Below, piece by piece: positions 7,374 to 13,495 of a DNA stretch of 15,165 nt; positions within the stretch are counted from its first letter, which is position 1, and each line of letters begins with the position of its first letter. Where the stretch lies: positions 1 through 15,165 of the forward strand of contig WRFF01000024.1 in NCBI GenBank assembly GCA_009778945.1, written 5' to 3'. Source of the DNA: Clostridiales bacterium. GTDB taxonomy: Bacteria > Bacillota > Clostridia > Peptostreptococcales > Anaerovoracaceae. The translations under genes were made by a program, and so were the position numbers. Under the pieces are notes generated by a model that was not told where the DNA came from, made no database searches, and saw only the letters and a list, made by a program, of their open reading frames with translations.

Positions 7374-7413
7374 CTCGCAGCAGGCTGCGAGTACAATAGG
7401 GGCGAAAGCCCCT
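7374..7413 (-). promoter_or_regulatory. Tandem hairpins in the neuB 5' leader
   Basis: Two perfect inverted repeats sit in tandem: ctcgcagc/gctgcgag (7374-7381 with 7384-7391) and aggggc/gcccct (7398-7403 with 7408-7413). Read on the - strand they lie in the neuB leader, and the nearer one ends about 4 nt before the GGAGG ribosome binding site. They could modulate ribosome access or mRNA stability. No U-tract follows directly on either strand, so a simple intrinsic terminator is unlikely. They may also be a dispersed palindromic repeat. Confidence 0.55.
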
Positions 7414-7457
7414 GCCGATAATTTTTATATTATTTTAACATGCTTCCATGGGAATTA

Positions 7458-7487
7458 TTGCATCATTATCAACAATTGCTTTATAAT
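7458..7487 (+). promoter_or_regulatory. Candidate sigma-A-type promoter for the rightward operon
   Basis: A perfect TATAAT at 7482-7487 is preceded, with an 18 bp spacer, by TTGCAT at 7458-7463. Only TTG of the -35 matches well. Predicted transcription would start near 7494 and leave a ~110 nt leader before the ATG at 7604. The region is AT-rich, so a chance match is possible. Confidence 0.35.
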
Positions 7488-7603
7488 AAACAGCATGGCA
7501 AAAAGTGATGTGCTAACAATTTTAAGTATTCCAAGAGAAATCTTGATAAAATATCTGAATAACTATTGACTATTGAGGAAGGTATCGGAACGGGTAGGTA
7601 TAA

Positions 7604-9073
7604 ATGATCTTTCAGCGCCTCTATTGCGCCGTCCTGAATCCGCTCGGCCGGAAAGCGCAAAAAATCAGTGAGAAAAATCGTGACAGCATCGTCTTTACGG
7701 CACTTTTGTTTATGACGGTTCTGTATGTGCTGGACGCCTTCTTTGAAAATATCGGGAGCGGGAGCGCTCTGCAGGAACTCACCTATGACCCCCGCGTGAC
7801 GATGATCATCGGAAGCGTCCTGATCCTGATTGCGGCAATTTTCAGTATCAAGGGAGAACTGAAGCCGCTGAAATTGCGGCTGCCGTTTGTTGTGGTTTAT
7901 TGCGCGGCCTTTGCGCTGATTTTCATCGCGGGATCCATTCATTATGTGGGCGCCGGTTATCATATTTTTCCGTTGATGATGGTGTTTGTCTTCCCGGCGC
8001 TGTTTCTCGTTTGGGGGAATCGGACAGATGTATACCGGATGTACCGTCTTCTTGCGGGGGCGGTCTGTATCGCGGGGCTTGCCATCTTCGTTGTCACCGT
8101 GCTGGCGGCGCCCGATGCGGACGGCGGGCGGTATCAGGGATTGACCGGAAACCCGAACGCGCTCGGCTTCAGCGCGGTTGCGTCGCTTGCCGGCGCGCTG
8201 TATCTTTTGCTCACAGAGAAGGGCTGGCGGTTGATCCTGCCTGCCGTCTGTGCCGCGGGAAACTTCGGGCTGCTGCTGCTGTCGGAATCCCGTTCATCCT
8301 TGCTTTGCGCCTTTTGCGTGCTTTTCTGCGCGGGGGCGGTTCTGATCAGGGGGGGGCGGAAAAACGAGGCGGCAAAGCAGCGGGGCAGGCGCACAGCCGT
8401 GATTGCCGTTGCCCTGATCGTGGGGTTCCCCCTCGCGCAATTGGCGGTGCAAAATCCGGGGCTGATCCAATGGAATCCGCTTCCTGCGATCAGCGCTTCG
8501 CCGGCCGAACCCGCCGCTGTTTCCGAACCGGCTCCGGCTGTAAGTGTGCCCGGCTCCTCCGTCCTGTCGGGCAATCTTTCACAGAAAAATGATTCCGCCG
8601 TTTCAGATCTGACCGACCGCTTCCCGTCCAAGGGTGAATCCTTGAACGGCTTTTCTTCCGGGCGGATTGCCGGCTGGAAAGTCTTTCTCTCAAAGGTGAC
8701 GCTGACCGGCGTCGATCCGACCTCGGAGCGGATTTATGTGGACGGCATATTCTTTCAGAGCGCGCACAACGCGCCTCTGGATATCGCGTATCGCTGCGGC
8801 GCTTTCGCGGGGGTTTTCTATCTTTTGATGCTGCTGGGCGCGTTCTTTTTTGCGCTGCGAAAGATCTTTTCCCGCGGGTGCTTTTCGCCGCATCTGCTCT
8901 TCCCGTGTATCGGGATCCTGAGCAGTTTTTTCATCTCCATGCTGGACGTACCGATTCTGCCTTTCGACTCGACCGGCACGTCGCTTTTCTTCCTGTCGCT
9001 TACGCCGCTTGTTTTCTTCACGAGGAGTGATACGCAGGGAGCGCCCACGGAAGAACGGGAGCAAACCGCATAA
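7604..9073 (+). CDS. Wzy/WaaL-family O-antigen polymerase or ligase-like membrane protein
   Basis: A 489-residue polytopic membrane protein with about ten or more hydrophobic segments. It has the Wzy_C (PF04932) hallmarks: GRYQGLTGNPNALGF (~175-189), LLSESRSSLL with R230, then a large external loop with FSSGRIAGWKVFLSK and a conserved HNAPLDIAYRCG (H388 N389), followed by GVFYLL. These proteins polymerise or ligate undecaprenyl-linked glycans on the outer face of the membrane. The loop carries an unusual Pro/Ala/Ser-rich stretch (~296-320) before the catalytic-type segment. Start: GGGTAGG lies 5 nt before the ATG. It opens the rightward operon and ends 31 bp before the dehydratase gene. Polymerase versus ligase cannot be separated by sequence, and no flippase gene is in the window. 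Confidence 0.85.
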   Translation: MIFQRLYCAVLNPLGRKAQKISEKNRDSIVFTALLFMTVLYVLDAFFENIGSGSALQELTYDPRVTMIIGSVLILIAAIFSIKGELKPLKLRLPFVVVYCAAFALIFIAGSIHYVGAGYHIFPLMMVFVFPALFLVWGNRTDVYRMYRLLAGAVCIAGLAIFVVTVLAAPDADGGRYQGLTGNPNALGFSAVASLAGALYLLLTEKGWRLILPAVCAAGNFGLLLLSESRSSLLCAFCVLFCAGAVLIRGGRKNEAAKQRGRRTAVIAVALIVGFPLAQLAVQNPGLIQWNPLPAISASPAEPAAVSEPAPAVSVPGSSVLSGNLSQKNDSAVSDLTDRFPSKGESLNGFSSGRIAGWKVFLSKVTLTGVDPTSERIYVDGIFFQSAHNAPLDIAYRCGAFAGVFYLLMLLGAFFFALRKIFSRGCFSPHLLFPCIGILSSFFISMLDVPILPFDSTGTSLFFLSLTPLVFFTRSDTQGAPTEEREQTA

Positions 9074-9088
9074 TTTTTATCACAATTC

Positions 9089-9097
9089 TGATATACT
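9089..9097 (+). promoter_or_regulatory. Extended -10 element just before the dehydratase start
   Basis: TGATATACT has the extended -10 form TGn followed by TATACT (5 of 6 to TATAAT) at 9092-9097. The ATG at 9105 begins 7 nt after it, where transcription would start. No -35 is evident, and no Shine-Dalgarno precedes the ATG. It may give a leaderless internal transcript. Confidence 0.4.
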
Positions 9098-9104
9098 TTT
9101 TGTT

Positions 9105-10922
9105 ATGAAATCGAAACCGCTTCAGATTGCCATCATTATTGTCGTAGACTGCGCGATCGTCACTGTCGCCTCGCTTCTCCCGCTACTGCTTCGCTTCGGG
9201 ATATTCTCGATCGATGAAGTCTATCTGCTGCGCGCGCTGGCGTGCCTGCCGTATGACATGATGATCACGGTGGCGGTCCTCGCGCTTTTCAAACTGTACA
9301 ACCGCGTATGGACTTTCGCGGGGGGCTCCGAATTTTTCGACGCGTTCAAAGCGACGCTGATCATTGTGGCGATTTTCCTGCTGTACCGGATGATGTTCTC
9401 GGTTTTTATGCCGCGCAGCTGGTATCCGATGGTGTGGCTGACCCTCTTTGTCCTGATCGGCTGTTCGCGTCTTTCCGTACGCTTCATCAGGCAGATTCTG
9501 TGGCGGGGGTCGGAAGAAATAAATCTCCAAAAAACCCTGCTCGTGGGCGGCGGCGCGACGGCTTCGCTGCTGATCAACGAGCTCAAATACAATCCGATGG
9601 GCCTCAAGATCCTCTGCGTTGTCGACGATAACGCGCAGAAGCGAAATAAATATATCGGCGGGCTAAAGATCGAAGGGAACCGCTATGACATTCCGAGGCT
9701 TGCGAAAAAATATGATATCGACGAGATCATTATCGCGATTCCGTCGGCGGCGCCGGCCGAGATTCATGAGATCGTCGAAATCTGCAATCAAACCGGAGCG
9801 CGCCTGCGCATCCTGCCGCATTACGCGGAACAGATGAGCCGCGACCTCCCCGGAACGCTGCGCGACGTCAATCTGGAGGATCTGCTCGGCCGCAATCCCG
9901 CAAGGCTGGAGGATGAAGGCGTCCGCCAATTTATTGAAGGGAAAACAGTCCTGGTGACGGGCGGCGGCGGCAGCATCGGCTCCGAGCTTTGCCGCCAGAT
10001 CGCGGCGAACGCGCCGGGCGCGTTGCTGATCCTGGATATTTATGAAAATACGGTGCATGACCTCTATATTGATCTGAACCGGGTCTATCCGAAGCTGCGG
10101 GTGGTCCCCATTATCGGCAGCGTGCGCGACGAGGCGCGGCTGCGCTGGATCTTTGAAACGTACCGGCCGGATATCGTCTACCACGCCGCCGCGCACAAGC
10201 ACGTGCCGCTGCTTGAGAGTTCCCCTTGGGAAGCGGTCAAGAATAATTGCGGCGGGACGCTGACACTGGCGCGGCTCGCGGACGCCTATAACGTTTCGGA
10301 TTTCATTCTCATTTCCACAGACAAAGCCGTCCGGCCCACGAGCGTGATGGGCGCCACCAAGCGCGTCTGCGAGATGGTGGTCCAGGCAATCAATCACCGT
10401 TCCGCGACCCGCTTTGTCTCCGTGCGCTTCGGAAATGTCCTTGGGAGCAGCGGATCTGTGATCCCGCTCTTTTTGCGGCAAATCGAAGCCGGGGGGCCGG
10501 TCACGGTGACGCATCGTGAAGTCACGCGTTTTTTCATGACGATACAGGAGGCCGTCTCGCTCGTATTGGACGCGGGGCTCTCGGACAGCGAAGGCGAACT
10601 GTTCCTGCTGGATATGGGCGAGTCGGTCCGCATCCTCGACCTCGCGCGCAATTTGATCGAACTCAAGGGGCTCGTGCCGGACAAAGATATCCGGATTGTC
10701 TTCACCGGGCTCAGGCCCGGAGAGAAGCTCTATGAGGAACTGCTCATAGGAGACGAGGATCAGCTTCCGACAAAGAACGAGCTTATCTTCGCCGCGAAGC
10801 CGGAAGAAACAGACGGCGAGGGCTTTTTAGATGAGGTGGAGGCGCTCATCGGCGCGGCGCAGACGAGCGACCCGGCTATCGCGGACCGGCTTTTCGCCCT
10901 CATCGGGGAAACGCGCCGGTAG
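9105..10922 (+). CDS. Membrane-bound UDP-GlcNAc 4,6-dehydratase, PglF/WbpM/CapD type
   Basis: 605 residues. Four to five N-terminal membrane helices (~1-150) are followed by a Rossmann/CoA-binding-like domain (LLVGGGATASLLINEL, CVVDDN; ~170-260) and a C-terminal extended SDR domain. The SDR domain has TGGGGSIGSEL (glycines 286-292), HAAAHKHVPLLE, and the PglF/WbpM-type catalytic set T405-D406-K407 with M415 (in place of Tyr) and K419 within STDKAVRPTSVMGATKR. The enzyme makes UDP-4-keto-6-deoxy-GlcNAc, precursor of bacillosamine, QuiNAc, FucNAc and legionaminic acid. The ATG at 9105 is chosen because the protein then begins right before the first membrane helix; the open frame back to 9009 lies inside the wzy-like gene. 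Aminotransferase and reductase candidates downstream fit its product. Ends 12 bp before pglC. Confidence 0.92.
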   Translation: MKSKPLQIAIIIVVDCAIVTVASLLPLLLRFGIFSIDEVYLLRALACLPYDMMITVAVLALFKLYNRVWTFAGGSEFFDAFKATLIIVAIFLLYRMMFSVFMPRSWYPMVWLTLFVLIGCSRLSVRFIRQILWRGSEEINLQKTLLVGGGATASLLINELKYNPMGLKILCVVDDNAQKRNKYIGGLKIEGNRYDIPRLAKKYDIDEIIIAIPSAAPAEIHEIVEICNQTGARLRILPHYAEQMSRDLPGTLRDVNLEDLLGRNPARLEDEGVRQFIEGKTVLVTGGGGSIGSELCRQIAANAPGALLILDIYENTVHDLYIDLNRVYPKLRVVPIIGSVRDEARLRWIFETYRPDIVYHAAAHKHVPLLESSPWEAVKNNCGGTLTLARLADAYNVSDFILISTDKAVRPTSVMGATKRVCEMVVQAINHRSATRFVSVRFGNVLGSSGSVIPLFLRQIEAGGPVTVTHREVTRFFMTIQEAVSLVLDAGLSDSEGELFLLDMGESVRILDLARNLIELKGLVPDKDIRIVFTGLRPGEKLYEELLIGDEDQLPTKNELIFAAKPEETDGEGFLDEVEALIGAAQTSDPAIADRLFALIGETRR

Positions 10923-10934
10923 GGGGCAAAAGCT

Positions 10935-11528
10935 GTGTATGCCGCCGGCCTCAAAAGATTTCTTGATGCCCTGTTTTCCTGTCTGTTGATCGCGGTTCTC
11001 AGTCCGCTGTTTCTTTTTATCGTACTGTGGATACGAAAGGATTCCCCGGGGAAAGTGTTTTTTTCGCAACGCCGGACCGGGAGAGGCGGAACGGAATTTC
11101 AGATCAAAAAATTTCGCACGATGCGCTCGGATGCGCCGCATGATATCCCGACGGCGGAACTTCGGGATCCGGACCTTTGGATCACGGGGAGCGGCGCTTT
11201 TCTTCGGCGCACAAGCCTCGATGAGCTGCCGCAGTTGTTCAATATCCTTCGGGGAGAGATGAGCTTCGTGGGTCCCAGGCCCGCGCTCTGGAACCAGGAT
11301 GACCTTATTGCGCTGCGGAAGGAAAGCGGCGCGGACGCCGTGCGTCCGGGGCTCACGGGGCTTGCGCAGACGCACGGGCGCGACGAGCTTCCGGTACTGG
11401 TGAAGGCGGGACTTGACGCCGAATACGTGAAACAAATCACGTTTGCGGCGGATTTTCACATTCTGGCGGAAACGGTTTCCGGCGTCCTGGCGCAGCGCGG
11501 CGTGCGGGAAGGAAACCCGAATGAGTGA
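10935..11528 (+). CDS. PglC-type undecaprenyl-phosphate sugar phosphotransferase (monotopic PGT)
   Basis: A 197-residue minimal member of the Bac_transf family (PF02397), which starts glycan assembly by transferring a sugar-1-phosphate from a UDP-sugar to undecaprenyl phosphate. It shows one N-terminal hydrophobic re-entrant segment (~8-32), VFFSQRRTGRGG, KKFRTMRSDA, the catalytic Asp-Glu dyad in RRTSLDELPQLFNIL (D96, E97), MSFVGPRPA and RPGLTGLAQTHGRDEL. The short PglC-like length, without the WbaP/WcaJ N-terminal membrane domain, fits a modified substrate such as UDP-bacillosamine or UDP-QuiNAc; that choice is inferred from neighbours. The start is GTG, with AGGGGG 8 nt upstream, overlapping the previous stop. 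It overlaps the SDR gene by 8 bp. Confidence 0.93.
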   Translation: MYAAGLKRFLDALFSCLLIAVLSPLFLFIVLWIRKDSPGKVFFSQRRTGRGGTEFQIKKFRTMRSDAPHDIPTAELRDPDLWITGSGAFLRRTSLDELPQLFNILRGEMSFVGPRPALWNQDDLIALRKESGADAVRPGLTGLAQTHGRDELPVLVKAGLDAEYVKQITFAADFHILAETVSGVLAQRGVREGNPNE

Positions 11529-12336
11529 TGCCAAAAAACGCGTGCTGATCGCGGGCGCGAACAGCTATGTGGCGCGGTCTTTTCAGAATTTATGTCGAGA
11601 CCGGTTTGATTGCGAGGCCATTTCTGTCCGAAACAACGCCTGGCGCGATTTGGATTTGTCTTCCTATAACGCCGTTCTTTGGTGCGCCGCGATGGTGCAT
11701 CAAAAACAGCGGAAAGAAGAACGGGAACGCTGGTTTGCCGTGAACCGGGATCTGCCGGCGGCTTTCGCGAAAACAGCTTCCGCCGCCGGCGTACGAAGGT
11801 TTGTCTTTCTCTCGACCATGGCGGTCTACGGGCAGGACGAGGGCGTGATTGACCCGAATCAGGCGCCGGCTCCGAAAGCAGGCGATTTTTACGCGCAGTC
11901 CAAATGGGAAGCGGAACAAAATCTCCGCGCTTTGGAAGACGGGCGGTTTTCCGTTGCCGTACTTCGGCCCCCGATAATCGCGGGGGAAGGCGCTCCGGGG
12001 AACAACAGGCGCTTGGAAAGATTGGTGCGCTTGCTTCCGTTTTTTCCCGATTATCCGAACGCGCGCAGCGTCTGCCCAATTGAAATCCTCTGTGAAATAA
12101 TTGCGCAGATCATAGAGGCGGAAGGCGCGCCGCAGACCGGCAGCGGCGCCTCTATGTATCCGGTCGTATCTACTGCGGAGCTGGCGCGTGAAATCGCGGC
12201 AAGACAGGGCAGGGCCCTGCGGTTTACGCCGGCGTTCAACCCCTTGATCCGCCGCCTGATCCCGCGGTCAAAGGCGCTGCGCAAGCTTTTTGGAACCTTG
12301 TGCTACGCGGACCGACCATGTATAATCAATCTATGA
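11521..12336 (+). CDS. Extended SDR, NAD-dependent epimerase/4-ketoreductase family
   Basis: 271 residues. It has the extended SDR layout: a nucleotide-binding turn VLIAGANSYVARSF (8-21), a CAAMVHQKQRKE segment, VRRFVFLSTMAVYG, catalytic-type YAQSK, LRPPIIAGEG and PGNNRRLERLV. Relatives next to a WbpM-type dehydratase and an initiating transferase (WbpV, WreQ) reduce UDP-4-keto-6-deoxy-GlcNAc to UDP-QuiNAc, so a 4-ketoreductase is a reasonable inference; a GalE-like epimerase is the alternative. In the usual GxxGxxG the middle Gly is Ser15 (common in this subfamily) and the last Gly is Ala18, which is unusual. Start: ATG at 11521, overlapping pglC by 8 bp, with AAGGA upstream. Its TGA overlaps the aminotransferase ATG (ATGA at 12333-12336). 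Confidence 0.82.
   Translation: MSDAKKRVLIAGANSYVARSFQNLCRDRFDCEAISVRNNAWRDLDLSSYNAVLWCAAMVHQKQRKEERERWFAVNRDLPAAFAKTASAAGVRRFVFLSTMAVYGQDEGVIDPNQAPAPKAGDFYAQSKWEAEQNLRALEDGRFSVAVLRPPIIAGEGAPGNNRRLERLVRLLPFFPDYPNARSVCPIEILCEIIAQIIEAEGAPQTGSGASMYPVVSTAELAREIAARQGRALRFTPAFNPLIRRLIPRSKALRKLFGTLCYADRPCIINL
12298..12326 (+). promoter_or_regulatory. Possible internal promoter in the end of the SDR gene
   Basis: A perfect TATAAT (12321-12326) lies 17 bp after TTGTGC (12298-12303) and 6 nt before the aminotransferase ATG. It also encodes the C-terminal residues of the SDR, so chance is a fair explanation. If used, the transcript would begin at or near the ATG. Confidence 0.25.
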
Positions 12337-13490
12337 ATGACAAAGAGAATTTTATTCCTCTCTCCGTTCCAAATTTAAAAGGAAATGAAGCGAAATACGT
12401 TTTAGACGCGATTGAACAGGAATGGGTCTCGACGGGAGGGGCCTATATCGATCGCTTTGAGAAAGATTTTTCCGCTTATGCGAAGACAGCTTCCGCGGTT
12501 GCCTGTCAGAGCGGGACGGCCGCGCTGCATTTGATTTTGCTGGAATGCGGGGTGAAAAACGGGGATCTGGTGATCGCTCCCGCGCTGACCTTCATCGCGA
12601 CGATCAATCCGGTTCGCTATGTCTCTGCCGATCCGGTCTTTATGGATTGCGACGATTCCCTGTGTATGGATCCGGAAAAATTGGAGCGGTATCTTTCCGA
12701 GGAGTGTGAACCGCGTGACGGCGTCCTGTACGATATCAGCTTGAATCGTCCCGTAAAAGCCGTTCTTGTGGCGCATATCTTCGGAAACGGCGCGGATATG
12801 GAGCGCATCTGTGAGATCGCTTCAAGGTATTCGCTTCCCGTCGTCGAGGATGCGGCCGAGTCCGTCGGCACGTTTTATTCCTCCGGAAAATATGCCGGGC
12901 ATATGACCGGCACGATCGGTGATTTCGGTTTCTTCTCGTTTAACGGGAACAAGATCATCACGACCGGGGGCGGCGGCATGATCGTCGGGCAGGATGAGGG
13001 GCGGCTGGAACATATCCGTTTTCTGTCCACGCAGGCAAAGACGGATCCCCTGTACTATCTTCACGACGAAATCGGATACAATTATCGCATGACAAATCTT
13101 CAGGCCGCATTGGGGGTCGCGCAGCTCGAGCAACTCGAATCGTTCATCGAAATAAAAGAGCGGAATTACAGGGAGTATGGCGAAAAAGGCGTCCCCTTGC
13201 TTCCTTTCGGTTCCGATGTGCGCCCGAACTACTGGTTCTATAATTTCCTCTCCCGCGACCGCGACGCGTTGATCAGGCGGCTTGCGGAAAGCGGGATACA
13301 GTCGCGGCCGGTTTGGGGGTTGAATCATCTCCAGCGCCCGTATGCGGGATGCAGATCGTACCGCATTGAAAAAGCGGCCGGCTATCGGGAAGCCATCGTC
13401 AGTCTGCCGTGCAGTTCGGGCCTGGGCCTTGCGGATGTGGATCGCGTAGCCGATGCGGTCCTTTCGATTGAAAGGGAATCCGGGCGCTGA
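12333..13490 (+). CDS. LegC/PglE-type PLP-dependent sugar aminotransferase (DegT/DnrJ/EryC1)
   Basis: 385 residues, standard for the family. Its N-terminus FIPLSVPNLKGNEAKYV followed by EWVSTGG is the signature of LegC-like transaminases that convert UDP-4-keto-6-deoxy-GlcNAc to its 4-amino sugar (legionaminic acid or bacillosamine routes). PLP-site features are CQSGTAALHL, PALTFIATINPV, VEDAAESVG and the Schiff-base lysine in FSFNGNKIITTGGGGM (K207). The C-terminal GYNYRMTNLQAALGVAQLEQL is also typical. The ATG at 12333 is preferred over the frame extension to 12300 because it begins the conserved protein and makes an ATGA overlap with the SDR stop. No Shine-Dalgarno precedes it, so initiation probably depends on coupling (or on the TATAAT at 12321-12326). 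Acts on the product of the dehydratase. Confidence 0.92.
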   Translation: MNDKENFIPLSVPNLKGNEAKYVLDAIEQEWVSTGGAYIDRFEKDFSAYAKTASAVACQSGTAALHLILLECGVKNGDLVIAPALTFIATINPVRYVSADPVFMDCDDSLCMDPEKLERYLSEECEPRDGVLYDISLNRPVKAVLVAHIFGNGADMERICEIASRYSLPVVEDAAESVGTFYSSGKYAGHMTGTIGDFGFFSFNGNKIITTGGGGMIVGQDEGRLEHIRFLSTQAKTDPLYYLHDEIGYNYRMTNLQAALGVAQLEQLESFIEIKERNYREYGEKGVPLLPFGSDVRPNYWFYNFLSRDRDALIRRLAESGIQSRPVWGLNHLQRPYAGCRSYRIEKAAGYREAIVSLPCSSGLGLADVDRVADAVLSIERESGR

Positions 13491-13495
13491 ACACG

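Larger units (their letters stand above)
7363..7603. other. Divergent intergenic region between the two glycan operons
   Basis: 241 bp between the start of neuB (leftward) and the start of the wzy-like gene (rightward). It is AT-rich except for a G/C hairpin pair next to neuB. One reasonable + strand promoter is visible. No convincing -35/-10 pair was found for neuB, although several AT-rich hexamers (GATAAT, TATTAT) exist on the - strand. No ORF with coding character was seen. Confidence 0.8.

Noticed and set aside
7398..7413. Intrinsic terminator on the + strand
   Set aside because: The stem is only 6 bp with a GAAA loop, the T-rich stretch begins about 8 nt later, and no + strand gene ends before it.
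7414..7603. A promoter for neuB on the - strand
   Set aside because: GATAAT and TATTAT hexamers exist, but none has a convincing -35 at 16-18 bp, so none is listed as a feature.
7604..8592. Second + frame at 7900-8592 within the wzy-like gene
   Set aside because: Arg/Cys-rich composition without family features, fully inside a well-supported membrane protein gene.
9009..9104. N-terminal extension of the dehydratase to 9009
   Set aside because: It lies within the wzy-like gene in another frame, and the family-type N-terminus begins at the ATG at 9105.
9663..10514. Long antisense open frame (283 codons) opposite the dehydratase gene
   Set aside because: No recognisable protein; it is explained by G/C-rich codon usage of the true gene. 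The same applies to antisense frames at 590-1345, 11456-12079, 12822-13328 and 13710-14473.
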